Notes: generated by a model not told the origin, from the letters alone. A stretch of DNA of 64,000 bases from Phreatobacter aquaticus (GCF_005160265.1 NZ_CP039865.1:2318828-2382827); one strand, 5' to 3'; counted from the stretch's first letter, positions 46,858 through 55,591 are shown. Numbers and translations: made by a program.

Positions 46858-49035
46858 ATGACAGCGCCGCGCTACGCCGATGTCCTGATTCCCGTCGCGA
46901 TCGACCGCCCCTACAGCTACCGCGTGCCGGCGGAGCTGGAACTGGGGCCGGGCGATGTCGTCTCCGTGCCGCTCGGCAACCGCACGGCGCTCGGCGTCGT
47001 CTGGCAGCTGCGCGACGATCCCGGCGGCGTCTCGCACAACCGCCTGAAGGACGTGCTGGCCCGCTACGAGGTGCCGGCGGTGCCGGCCGCCATCCGCCGT
47101 CTGGTCGACTGGATCGCCGACTACACGCTCTCGCCGCGCGGCATGGTGCTGCGCATGGCGGTGCGCGATCCCGACCATCTGGCGCCGCCCCGCCCGCGCA
47201 TCGGCGTGCGGCTCACCGGCCAGCCGCCATCGCGGCCGACATCGGCGCGTACCAAGCTGATGGCGCTGATGGCCGATGGTCTGGCGCGTGCCAAGGGCGA
47301 GGCTGCCAAAGAAGCCGGTGTCTCCATCGGCGTGGTCGACGGGCTCATCGATGATGGCGCACTGGAGGCGATCACCCTGCCGCCGGAATCGGTGGCGGAG
47401 ACGCTCGATCCCGATCACGCCCGGCCCGCCCTCAATCCCGCACAGCACGAGGCGGCACAGGTGCTGGCCGATGGCGTCGCCGCCCGCGCCTTCCAGGTCT
47501 ATCTGGTCGATGGCGTCACCGGCTCGGGCAAGACCGAGGTCTATTTCGAGGCCGTCGCCGAGGCCATCCGCCAGGGCCGCCAGACGCTGATCCTGGTGCC
47601 GGAAATCGCGCTGACCACCCAGTTCCTCGACCGCTTCGCCGAGCGCTTCGGCCATCGCCCCGCCGCCTGGCATTCCGGCGTCGGACAGGCGCGGCGCGGC
47701 CGGGTCTGGACGGGTGTTGCCGCCGGCGAAGTGCCGGTGGTGATCGGCGCGCGCTCGGCGCTGTTCCTGCCGTTCCAGGATCTCGGCCTCATCATCGTCG
47801 ATGAGGAGCACGAGGGCGCCTACAAGCAGGACGATGGCGTCCATTATCACGCCCGCGACATGGCGGTGGTGCGCGGCCGGATGGAGGCGATCCCGGTCGT
47901 TCTCGCCTCCGCCACGCCCTCGCTCGAATCCCGCGTCAATGCCGACAAGGGGCGCTACCGCCGCCTCATCCTGCCCGAGCGCTTCGGCGGCCGCGAGATG
48001 CCGGCCATTTCCACCGTCGACATGAAGGTGCAGGGCCCGCCGCGCGGCCGCTGGATCTCACCGGCGCTCGAACTCGCCATGCGCCGCACGCTGGAGGAGA
48101 AGGAGCAGTCGCTCATCTTCCTGAACCGGCGCGGCTACGCACCGCTCACGCTCTGCCGCACCTGCGGCGAACGCATCCAGTGCCCGAACTGCTCGGCCTG
48201 GCTGGTCGATCACCGCTTCCGGCGCCGGCTCGTCTGCCACCATTGCGGCTTCTCCATGCCGCCCCTCGAACATTGCCCGAAATGCGATGCGGTCGATAGT
48301 TTCGTCGCCTGCGGCCCGGGCGTCGAGCGCATGGCGGAGGAATGCGCGACGCTGTTCCCCGAGGCGCGGCTGCTGGTTCTCTCCTCCGACATGGCCGGCG
48401 GCATCGAACGCATCCGCCAGGAGATCGAGGCCGTCGCCAAAGGCGAGGCCGACATCGTCATCGGCACCCAGCTCATCGCCAAGGGCCACAATTTCCCGCA
48501 TCTGGCTTTGGTTGGCGTGGTCGATGCCGATCTCGGCCTGCAGAACGGCGATCCCAGAGCCGGCGAGCGCACGTTCCAGCTGCTCCAGCAGGTGGTCGGC
48601 CGCGCGGGCCGCGCCAAGGACGGCTCGCGCGCGCTGATCCAGACGCACAGGCCCGACCATCCGATCATCGATGCCATCGTGAAGGGCGACCGCGAGGCCT
48701 TCTACGAGGCCGAGATCGCCATGCGCGAGGAGGCGCAATTGCCGCCGCATGGGCGTCTCGCAGCGCTTGTCGTCTCGGCCGAGGCGCAATCCGACGCCAT
48801 GGCCTATGCCCGCATGCTGGTGCGCTCGTCGCCGGCCTCGAAGGATGTGAAGGTCCTGGGCCCGGCGGAAGCGCCGCTGGCGCTGGTGCGCGGCCGCCAC
48901 CGCATGCGCATTCTCGCGCGCTCGCCCCGCGCCTTCGATCTGTCGGGCTGGCTGCGCGACTGGCTGTCGAAGGTCGAGGCGCCGAGAGGGAACGTACGGC
49001 TGGAGATCGACGTCGATCCGCAGAGTTTTCTTTAG
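46858..49035 (+). CDS. priA: primosomal helicase PriA
   Basis: 725 residues. N-terminal DNA-binding part (PRYADVLIPVAIDRPYSYRVPAELELGPGDVVSVPLG); Walker A VDGVTGSGKTEVYFEA; DEEH box LIIVDEEHEGAYKQDDGVHYHARD; zinc-binding insertion with eight Cys (CRTCGERIQCPNC, CHHCGF, CPKC); helicase motifs VIGTQLIAKGHNFPHLALVGVVDAD and QVVGRAGRAKDG. It restarts stalled replication forks. The ATG at 46858 fits the family; the 38-residue longer frame upstream has no ribosome site. Confidence 0.96.
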   Translation: MTAPRYADVLIPVAIDRPYSYRVPAELELGPGDVVSVPLGNRTALGVVWQLRDDPGGVSHNRLKDVLARYEVPAVPAAIRRLVDWIADYTLSPRGMVLRMAVRDPDHLAPPRPRIGVRLTGQPPSRPTSARTKLMALMADGLARAKGEAAKEAGVSIGVVDGLIDDGALEAITLPPESVAETLDPDHARPALNPAQHEAAQVLADGVAARAFQVYLVDGVTGSGKTEVYFEAVAEAIRQGRQTLILVPEIALTTQFLDRFAERFGHRPAAWHSGVGQARRGRVWTGVAAGEVPVVIGARSALFLPFQDLGLIIVDEEHEGAYKQDDGVHYHARDMAVVRGRMEAIPVVLASATPSLESRVNADKGRYRRLILPERFGGREMPAISTVDMKVQGPPRGRWISPALELAMRRTLEEKEQSLIFLNRRGYAPLTLCRTCGERIQCPNCSAWLVDHRFRRRLVCHHCGFSMPPLEHCPKCDAVDSFVACGPGVERMAEECATLFPEARLLVLSSDMAGGIERIRQEIEAVAKGEADIVIGTQLIAKGHNFPHLALVGVVDADLGLQNGDPRAGERTFQLLQQVVGRAGRAKDGSRALIQTHRPDHPIIDAIVKGDREAFYEAEIAMREEAQLPPHGRLAALVVSAEAQSDAMAYARMLVRSSPASKDVKVLGPAEAPLALVRGRHRMRILARSPRAFDLSGWLRDWLSKVEAPRGNVRLEIDVDPQSFL

Positions 49036-49079
49036 AGGGCAGGGCGGGATGAGAGGCAACGGTCGGTGGGGAGATCGGG

Positions 49080-49241
49080 CCCCTCACCCTAACCCTCTCC
49101 CCGCAGGCGGGGAGAGGGGATGTCTCCGCTTCCAGCGCATTCGCCTGCGCACATGATCTGGTGTCGAGAGCAGCGCGCCGGCTGAGCCGGGCGGCCTCTG
49201 TTCCCTCTCCCCGCCTGCGGGGAGAGGGCTAGGGTGAGGGG
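49080..49241. repeat. 162-bp MITE/REP doublet, copy 1 flanking the C13 gene
   Basis: Terminal inverted repeats of about 39 bp (cccctcaccctaaccctctc... and its complement with one mismatch), each containing the palindrome ctccccgcaggcggggag. The element is about 93 percent identical by eye to the one at 50941-51102 and has the same length and orientation. Confidence 0.9.
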
Positions 49242-49262
49242 CGAGCCACGGCGCTCGCCAAG

Positions 49263-50714
49263 CTACTGGCTCACGTTTGCGCCGATCCGGTTGCTGGCGA
49301 CAAGCCGGACCCATTCGTCATCCGTCCCGATCACCGCGCCGAGCCGGGTGCGCAGTCGGCTTCCCACATGGATCTGCGGCTGTGATGGAGTGAGCTTCTG
49401 CTCCGCCTCCCATTCGCCGACCAGCCTGCGCGCCACGGTGAAAGCGCCGATCAGGCTGTCGCTCTGCCGCAAGCCATTCTCCAGCAAGGCCTCGCCGAAA
49501 TAGGTCAGGCTGCGCGTGTCGGAGCAACCGAACGAGTTCCGTTCGGCCGATGACGCCGTCATGATCATCGTGTTTTCATCGGCGAGCACCGGCACGAACG
49601 TGCCCGAATAGCAGGATGACACGATGAGGATGCGGTTGCGGATGCCGGCCTCGTCGAGGGCTGTCTTGAGGCTTTCGGGCGACAGCGTCTCATAGACCAG
49701 CGCGCCGAACTCCAGCGCGAAGCCGTCGCGATTGCCATGGGATGTCATGGCGAGGACCAGCACGTCCCGTTCGGTATCCATGCGGCGGGCAATGCCTTGC
49801 AGCGCCTGAGCGAGATTCTGGATGCTGGCAATGGGCCGGCTTGCGCTCGTGCCGGGATTGTTGATCAGGGTCATGGTGCGCCCCGTCGCCCGCAGCCTGA
49901 CGGCCAGAGCGGCAACCGCCTGCTCGGCCTCGTTGAGGAAGACATTCTGTCTAGCCCATCCGGCAATCCCCAGCACGAAGACATTGGGGGCCGATGGGTC
50001 GACGGGCGCCAGGCCATCGAGCGCTGCGGTCATCAGCGCGGGCTGGGCAAGCTTCGCCTGCGCCTGCCGGCGCATATAGTCCCGCCTCTGCTCCGCCATG
50101 GCCTCGGTCTGCTGCGGCTGTGACAGACGGCTGGCAAACTCCCAGACATTGGCAGTCGAACGGTCGAAATCGCTGCCCACAAAGGCTGGCGAATAAGGGA
50201 AGGCCAGGGCCGCGGCCAGACTGGCGACGCTCAGCCCGAGCGCGCGGAGCGTCGGTCGCCGCGAGCCTGCGCCATGCAGGAAGATGCGGCGCGTCGCGAC
50301 GAAGGCAAGTGTCAGCAGGCCAAGCGCGGCGGCAGCGCTGGCGATCAGGCCGGCGATCGCGGGCCAGCCGGGCAGCCCAAGCAGGGGCAGCGCGAGCAGA
50401 ACCACCAGCGTCGCTGCTACCGTCTGGGCGAGCAGCACGATGAGCAGATGCCAGGTTACGCGCGCCGTCGGATCCCGTCCGGCAAAGGCCAGGGTGATGG
50501 CGACCAGCACGGCCACCCAGGCGATCAGGGCGTTCAGGCCATACATGTCCCAGGTGCCATCGGCACCAGATGTTGCCCAGTCGATGAGAAGAAGGCAGGC
50601 GATCATTGTGCATGTGACGGCCACCAGGCGAAACGGCGAGCGCCGGGCGGGCGGTAGAAGCGTCTTGGCGGTAACGAGGCGATATCCTGCCGCGATGGTC
50701 TGTCCAATACCCAT
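49263..50714 (-). CDS. membrane-anchored C13-family (legumain/caspase-like) peptidase
   Basis: 483 residues. N-terminal half has about five membrane helices (30-50, 62-80, 88-112, 118-142, 155-170); the C-terminal half (from about 240) is a caspase-fold domain: NVFVLGIAGWARQNVFLNEAEQAV, catalytic His in LAMTSHGNRDGFAL and catalytic Cys in LIVSSCYSGTFVPVLAD, followed by MIMTASSAERNSFGCSD. This matches bacterial C13 cysteine peptidases. The catalytic domain probably faces the periplasm or cytosol depending on helix number. Substrate unknown. It lies between two near-identical 162-bp repeats. Confidence 0.85.
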   Translation of the reverse strand: MGIGQTIAAGYRLVTAKTLLPPARRSPFRLVAVTCTMIACLLLIDWATSGADGTWDMYGLNALIAWVAVLVAITLAFAGRDPTARVTWHLLIVLLAQTVAATLVVLLALPLLGLPGWPAIAGLIASAAAALGLLTLAFVATRRIFLHGAGSRRPTLRALGLSVASLAAALAFPYSPAFVGSDFDRSTANVWEFASRLSQPQQTEAMAEQRRDYMRRQAQAKLAQPALMTAALDGLAPVDPSAPNVFVLGIAGWARQNVFLNEAEQAVAALAVRLRATGRTMTLINNPGTSASRPIASIQNLAQALQGIARRMDTERDVLVLAMTSHGNRDGFALEFGALVYETLSPESLKTALDEAGIRNRILIVSSCYSGTFVPVLADENTMIMTASSAERNSFGCSDTRSLTYFGEALLENGLRQSDSLIGAFTVARRLVGEWEAEQKLTPSQPQIHVGSRLRTRLGAVIGTDDEWVRLVASNRIGANVSQ

Positions 50715-50940
50715 GTCGCGCGCTCCCTTGCTGTCAGCTACGCACCATCGTCATGGGTATGCGTAAATAAAAAACAGCAAGAAGATGGTTGAGGTTTCAC
50801 GAAAACAGAATCTCAAACGTCTTGTTTTTCGATCTATATTGGTTGTCGTCGGGCGAAATTATGCAACCTCAAGTATTTTCCGGCGACGTCATGCCGATAG
50901 GGCAGGGCTGACGTGTGGATCATCCGATAGCGACATCAGG

Positions 50941-51102
50941 CCCCTCACCCTAACCCTCTCCCCGCAGGCGGGGAGAGGGGATGTCTCCGCTCCCGTCGCG
51001 TCAGCCTGCGCACATGATCTGGTGTCGAGAACCGCACGCTGGCTGAGCCTGGCGGCCTCTGTTCCCTCTCCCCGCCTGCGGGGAGAGGGCTAGGGTGAGG
51101 GG
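50941..51102. repeat. 162-bp MITE/REP doublet, copy 2 flanking the C13 gene
   Basis: Same length and orientation as 49080-49241, with about 11 differences, all in the middle; the terminal arms are identical between copies. It occupies part of the 426-base gap 50715-51140; the rest is an AT-rich stretch (50760-50890) probably containing the C13 promoter. Confidence 0.9.
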
Positions 51103-51140
51103 CCACTGAGCCACGAAAACGAGGCGCGCCCCGCCTTCTT

Positions 51141-52010
51141 TCAGCCAGCCTTCTCGTCCGTCATCTCTCCCGGCCAGGCAAACCTGGCCCAGTCCGGCTT
51201 CACCACCCGAACCGCAATTCCACCAGCCGTCAGCGGCTCGCCCGCGGTCATCGCATCGGCCACCTTGTCGAGGCGCAGTTTCGCCAGCGCCCGGCCGCTT
51301 CGCACCGAGCCCAGATGGCCGATGAGCCTGTCGCCGGCCACCACGTCGATGCCCTCCAGCGGCTCCGGCCCGTCATAGCCGATGGGCACGATGCGGGTGC
51401 GCGCGGTGCCGCGATGCTGCATGCGGCTCACCACTTCCTGGCCGACATAGCAGCCCTTGGTGAAGGACACGCCGTGGAGCTGGTCCATGTCGGTCTCGTG
51501 CGGGAAGGCGTCGCCATAGGCGAAGTCGCGCCCGCCCTCCGGGATGCCGATCGCCACGCGATGGGCGTCGTAATCCGCGCCCGACGCGTTCTCCACCGGC
51601 AGCGGCTGGAACATCCGCCAGCCAAGCGCGGGATGGCGCGGATCGCGGTAGAGCAGCCCGCCGACCTCCGGCGCAGTCTCGCCGCCCCAGAAGGCTGTGA
51701 CGCCCAACTGGTCCGACTGGTCCTCCACGATCACCTTGGCGCGCAGCTTGTAAAAGCCGAGCTTGCGCGCAAGGTCCGCCGCCAGCACGCGCTTCACGTC
51801 GAGGAGATAGCCGCCGCCGATCGCGTCGGGCGCGCGCACCACCAGAAAATCGACGATGATCTTGCCCTGGGGCGTCAGCAGCGCGCCGAAGCCCGCCTCG
51901 CCCTCGGCGAGAGCCTCGACATCGCAGGTGACGAGGCCCTGCAGGAAGTGCCCGGCATCCTCGCCGATCACCCTCACCACGCCGCGTTCGCCGAGATGGG
52001 CCTGCTGCAT
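51141..52010 (-). CDS. ygfZ: folate-dependent iron-sulfur assembly protein YgfZ
   Basis: 289 residues of the GcvT-like YgfZ/IBA57 family. Diagnostic motif KGCYVGQEVVSRMQHRGTARTRI with the functional Cys; the N-terminus reads GVVRVIGEDAGHFLQGLVTCDVEAL and GALLTPQGKIIVDFLV. It helps repair or build certain [4Fe-4S] enzymes with tetrahydrofolate. The ATG at 52010 (MQQAHLGERG) fits the family; the longer frame upstream runs into the inverted repeat. Monocistronic, divergent from pyrC. Confidence 0.93.
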   Translation of the reverse strand: MQQAHLGERGVVRVIGEDAGHFLQGLVTCDVEALAEGEAGFGALLTPQGKIIVDFLVVRAPDAIGGGYLLDVKRVLAADLARKLGFYKLRAKVIVEDQSDQLGVTAFWGGETAPEVGGLLYRDPRHPALGWRMFQPLPVENASGADYDAHRVAIGIPEGGRDFAYGDAFPHETDMDQLHGVSFTKGCYVGQEVVSRMQHRGTARTRIVPIGYDGPEPLEGIDVVAGDRLIGHLGSVRSGRALAKLRLDKVADAMTAGEPLTAGGIAVRVVKPDWARFAWPGEMTDEKAG

Positions 52011-52061
52011 TGTTGCGTTCCCTGTCAGTGTCTTACGTGCTTTCCCGCAACCTAGCACACA

Positions 52062-52182
52062 CGTCACCCCCGGCGAGCCCGCGAGGGCGAGGGAAGGGGG
52101 GCCAGGAATGCTGCGGCCGGACAACGCAATCGAAAGTCTGGATCCCCTTCCCTCGGCGCCTTGCGCCTCGCCGGGGATGACG
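52062..52182. repeat. 121-bp inverted-repeat (MITE-like) element
   Basis: Arms beginning cgtcacccccggcgag and ending ctcgccggggatgacg pair imperfectly over about 38 bases. Different family from the ctccccg elements. It lies in the 311-base divergent gap between ygfZ and pyrC, where no gene is seen. Confidence 0.75.
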
Positions 52183-52321
52183 ATTGTGCTCGTCTGGCGT
52201 CATGCGGACGAACGGCCATGCACTGCAGCCGCCATCTTGGCACCCTTGCCGTTCTCCGACATAAGCGTGTCGCCGCGCGGCTCAAGCCCCAAGACCATTC
52301 ATCCGACCGGAGACCTGCCCC

Positions 52322-53647
52322 ATGCCGACCTATGACGTGATCTACAGGAACGGCACTCTGGTCAATCAGGATGGCCGGACGAGCCGCGATATCGGCGTGA
52401 CCGGTGGTCGCATCGCCGCCATCGGCGACCTCAGCCAGGCCTCCGCCGGCGAGGTGGTGGACTGCACCGGTCTCCACATCCTGCCGGGCGTCATCGACAG
52501 CCAGGTCCATTTCCGCGAGCCGGGCCCCACCCACAAGGAAGATCTCGAATCGGGCTCGCGCGCCGCCGTCATGGGCGGCGTCACCGCCGTCTTCGAAATG
52601 CCCAACACCGACCCGCTGACGATCTCGGAGGCAGCGCTCGCCGACAAGGTGAAGCGCGGGACGAACCGCATGCACTGCGACTTCGCCTTCTGGGTCGGCG
52701 GCACCCATGAGAACGCCCAGCATGTCGCCGAGCTGGAGCGCCTGCCGGGTGCAGCCGGCATCAAGGTGTTCATGGGCTCGTCGACGGGATCGCTGCTGGT
52801 CGAGGACGACGAGGGCGTCGCCTCGATCCTGAAGAACACGCGCCGCCGCTCGGCCTTCCATTCCGAGGACGAATATCGCCTGCGCGACCGCAAGGGCGAA
52901 CGCATCGAGGGCGATCCGCGCTCGCACCCGGTCTGGCGCGACGAGATCGCGGCGCTCACCTGCACCGAGCGCCTTGTCGGCATAGCCAAGCGCTTCAACG
53001 CCAAGATCCACGTCCTCCACATCTCCACGGCGGAAGAGATCGACTATCTCGCAGGCCACAAGGATGTGGCGACCTGCGAGGCGACGCCCCATCACCTCAC
53101 CCTGGTCGCGCCGGACTGCTACGAGCGGCTCGGCACGCTCGCCCAGATGAACCCGCCGGTGCGCGATGCCCGCGCCCGTGCCGGCATCTGGAAGGGGATC
53201 GATCAGGGCATTGTCGACGTGCTCGGCTCCGACCACGCGCCGCACACGCTGGAGGAAAAGCAGAAGACCTATCCGGCCTCGCCCTCGGGCATGACCGGCG
53301 TCCAGACGCTGGTTGCCACCATGCTCGACCATGTGAATGCCGGCCGCCTGACGCTGGAACGCTTCGTCGATCTCTCCAGCGCCGGCCCCGCCCGCATCTT
53401 CGCCATCGCCGGCAAGGGCCGCATCGCGGTCGGCTATGACGCCGACCTCACCATTGTCGACCTGAAGCGCCGGCAGACCATCACCAACAGCTGGATCGCC
53501 TCGAAGAGCCAGTGGACGCCCTATGACGGCGTCGAGGTGACCGGCTGGCCGGTCGGCACCATCATCCGCGGCCGGCGGGTGATGTGGGAGGGTGACCTCG
53601 TCACGCCGTCAGGCGGGCAGGCCGTGCGTTTCCAGGATCAGCGCTGA
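52322..53647 (+). CDS. pyrC: dihydroorotase
   Basis: 441 residues, class I (amidohydrolase superfamily) dihydroorotase. Metal and substrate motifs: LPGVIDSQVHFREPGPTHKEDLESGSRAAVMGGVTAVFEMPNT, AGIKVFMGSSTGSLL with the bridging carboxylated Lys, LHISTAEEI, ATPHHLTL and DVLGSDHAPHTLEEK with the catalytic Asp. It catalyses the third step of pyrimidine synthesis. Substitution of the usual D-x-H-x-H opening by DSQVHFRE makes one His ligand missing, as in several amidohydrolase subgroups, so a related ureide hydrolase role is possible. Ribosome site ggag before ATG. Confidence 0.85.
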   Translation: MPTYDVIYRNGTLVNQDGRTSRDIGVTGGRIAAIGDLSQASAGEVVDCTGLHILPGVIDSQVHFREPGPTHKEDLESGSRAAVMGGVTAVFEMPNTDPLTISEAALADKVKRGTNRMHCDFAFWVGGTHENAQHVAELERLPGAAGIKVFMGSSTGSLLVEDDEGVASILKNTRRRSAFHSEDEYRLRDRKGERIEGDPRSHPVWRDEIAALTCTERLVGIAKRFNAKIHVLHISTAEEIDYLAGHKDVATCEATPHHLTLVAPDCYERLGTLAQMNPPVRDARARAGIWKGIDQGIVDVLGSDHAPHTLEEKQKTYPASPSGMTGVQTLVATMLDHVNAGRLTLERFVDLSSAGPARIFAIAGKGRIAVGYDADLTIVDLKRRQTITNSWIASKSQWTPYDGVEVTGWPVGTIIRGRRVMWEGDLVTPSGGQAVRFQDQR

Positions 53648-53662
53648 CGGGAGAGCAGGGGA

Positions 53663-53785
53663 GTGGCGCCATGGCGAGTGGGTGCGGTCGATTGCGAAGG
53701 ATGTCGTTGCACGCTCGAGCCCTGCCGGGATCAGTTGATCCGCAATGGCTTTGCATGTTTGGCCTGCCTGATCGACGAGGCGTGA
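53663..53785 (+). CDS. candidate 40-residue Cys-rich protein downstream of pyrC
   Basis: A GTG at 53663, preceded by gggagagc, opens a 40-residue frame 15 bases after the pyrC stop. It contains seven hydrophilic-spaced segments with six Cys (DCEGCRCTLEPC, ACLACL), a metal- or cluster-binding look. No family recognised. Too short for certainty; could be a chance frame. Confidence 0.3.
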   Translation: MAPWRVGAVDCEGCRCTLEPCRDQLIRNGFACLACLIDEA

Positions 53786-53929
53786 CCAAGTGAACGCCGC
53801 AAAACTCTTCAACGGGCGGAGTGGACAGCTCCAACGCTACGTAAACTCGGTGATTGTGTTGCCCTGGGGACACGCAATTGGAGATGGTTCCCTGATACGG
53901 TAGCCCATCATCACCTGAGGTTTCCCCCC

Positions 53930-54607
53930 ATGCGCCGCATTCTCCTCTCCGCCGCTTCCGCCTTGGCTCTCGTGACAGGCGCCCAGGCTGCCGATCTCGG
54001 CGTCCGCCGGGTCGAGGTCCCCTCGGCCATCATGGCATCGGGGTTCAGCTGGACCGGTTTCTACGCTGGTGTGCACGCCGGTTATGGCTGGGGCCGAAGC
54101 ACGGGCACCAACCCCTTCGGCGGTCAGTTTCCGTTGAGCACCTCCGGCGCGCTGTTGGGCGCGCAGGTCGGATACAATTATCAGATCAACAGCCTCGTTC
54201 TGGGTGTGGAGGCTGACCTCGCCTACACCACGATCGGCGGGCACACCGCCCTTGGTCTGACCGGGCGTAACAACATGCTTGGATCGCTTCGCGCCCGTGC
54301 CGGCTTTGCAGTCGACAGGTCGCTTTTCTACGTGACCGGCGGTCTCGGCATTCAGACTGCGTCTTTCACCCAGGGTGCTGGGGCGGCCGAGAAGTACACG
54401 CGCTTCGGCTGGGTTCTGGGCGCTGGCTATGAATATGCGATCACCAACAATTGGACCGTCAAGGCTGAGTACATGTACTATAACTTCGGTACACGGACTC
54501 TTGGGCCGATCTACGCCGGCACCCTTCGCTCTGATGGTCACACCGTCAAGCTCGGCGTGAACTACCTGTTCTCGACCGGCCCGTCGGCGGTCGTCGCCCG
54601 CTACTGA
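53930..54607 (+). CDS. Omp31-like outer-membrane beta-barrel protein, paralogue 1
   Basis: 225 residues. Signal peptide 1-20 (ALVTGAQA); the mature protein is an eight-stranded barrel type (FSWTGFYAGVHAGYGWG, LLGAQVGYNYQINSLVLGVEADLAYT, LRARAGFAVDRSLFYVTGGLG, TVKAEYMYYNFG, VKLGVNYLFST) ending in a terminal aromatic Tyr needed for BAM assembly. Known relatives are Omp25/Omp31 hemin- or surface proteins of Brucella. First of three tandem paralogues, each with its own terminator. GAGG before the ATG. Confidence 0.9.
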   Translation: MRRILLSAASALALVTGAQAADLGVRRVEVPSAIMASGFSWTGFYAGVHAGYGWGRSTGTNPFGGQFPLSTSGALLGAQVGYNYQINSLVLGVEADLAYTTIGGHTALGLTGRNNMLGSLRARAGFAVDRSLFYVTGGLGIQTASFTQGAGAAEKYTRFGWVLGAGYEYAITNNWTVKAEYMYYNFGTRTLGPIYAGTLRSDGHTVKLGVNYLFSTGPSAVVARY

Positions 54608-54643
54608 GCCCATCCGGCGGCTTGCCGCCCGGACATTTGCCAG

Positions 54644-54670
54644 CAAGCCCGGCCCGCAAGGCCGGGCTTG
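54644..54670 (+). terminator. rho-independent terminator of porin 1
   Basis: 11-bp perfect stem (caagcccggcc / ggccgggcttg) with a 5-base loop followed by ttgcattt. The same hairpin recurs after the other two porins. Confidence 0.7.
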
Positions 54671-54886
54671 TTGCATTTGGCATGACCGGCTACCTCGTCG
54701 TCATGTCGGGTGGGCAGCCGCGCGCCTGCCGAGGGCAGCGGTGCGCGGGCACTGTTGCGGTCGTGCAACATTGCCAACGGGTTTTGCTCCCGTAGGGGCA
54801 ACCTGACTTGTCGCGGAAACGGGACTCTTTGTAAGTGACGGTCAGCCGAAACTGACCGTGCCCTAGTCCATCGAAGTGAGATACCC

Positions 54887-55591
54887 ATGAAGAAGCTTGC
54901 ATTCGCTGCCATCGCCGCCGCCGCCATGATGGGCCAGGCCCAGGCCGCCGATCTCGGCGTGCGCCGCGTCGCCGTTCCCGCCGCCATCGCGGCGCCGGTG
55001 TTCAACTGGACCGGCTTCTATGCTGGTCTGAATGTCGGTGTCGGCATTGCCAACACCAATTTCTCGGTGCTCGCACCTGGCTTCCCCGGTTCCGGCAGCG
55101 GCTTGGTTGGCGGCGCGCAGATTGGCTACAACCACCAGATCAACAACTTCGTCATCGGCGTCGAAGGCGACCTCGGCTATTTCGGCGTGTCGCGCTCGGC
55201 CGTTGTTGGCGGCGCCACCGTCAACTGGAAGACCACCTGGGATGCCTCGCTGCGCGCCCGCGCCGGCGTCGCGATCGACCGTACGCTTCTCTACGTGACG
55301 GGCGGCGTGGCCTTTGCCGATCTCACCCTTCGTCAGACCCCCGCCGGTGGTGCGACGGTGTCCGGCAGCCAGACCCGCGTGGGCTGGACGCTGGGTGCCG
55401 GCATCGAGCACGCGCTCACCCAGAACTGGACGGTTCGCGCCGAATATCTCTATGCCAACTATGGCAGCAAGATCATCCGCAGCAACAATGGCGGCGTGAC
55501 GGACCCGGTTAGCCTGCAGGAGCACAAGGTCCGCATCGGCGTGAACTACCTGTTCTCGACCGGCCCCTCGGCGGTCGTCGCCCGCTACTGA
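54887..55591 (+). CDS. Omp31-like outer-membrane beta-barrel protein, paralogue 2
   Basis: 234 residues, with a signal peptide (KKLAFAAIAAAAMMGQAQA) and the same barrel plan as its neighbours: NWTGFYAGLNVGVGIANTNF, GAQIGYNHQINNFVIGVEGDLGYFGVS, LRARAGVAIDRTLLYVTGGVAFADL, WTVRAEYLYANYG, HKVRIGVNYLFSTGPSAVVARY. It is closer to paralogue 3 than to paralogue 1. It ends with Tyr like the others. Own terminator 39 bases downstream. A weak gtgaga precedes the ATG. Confidence 0.92.
   Translation: MKKLAFAAIAAAAMMGQAQAADLGVRRVAVPAAIAAPVFNWTGFYAGLNVGVGIANTNFSVLAPGFPGSGSGLVGGAQIGYNHQINNFVIGVEGDLGYFGVSRSAVVGGATVNWKTTWDASLRARAGVAIDRTLLYVTGGVAFADLTLRQTPAGGATVSGSQTRVGWTLGAGIEHALTQNWTVRAEYLYANYGSKIIRSNNGGVTDPVSLQEHKVRIGVNYLFSTGPSAVVARY

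Noticed and set aside
49036-49262. Possible small genes in the REP-containing gaps at 40.3, 44.2, 45.4, 49.1 and 50.8 kb
   Set aside because: All short frames there derive from palindromic repeats and read differently in each copy.
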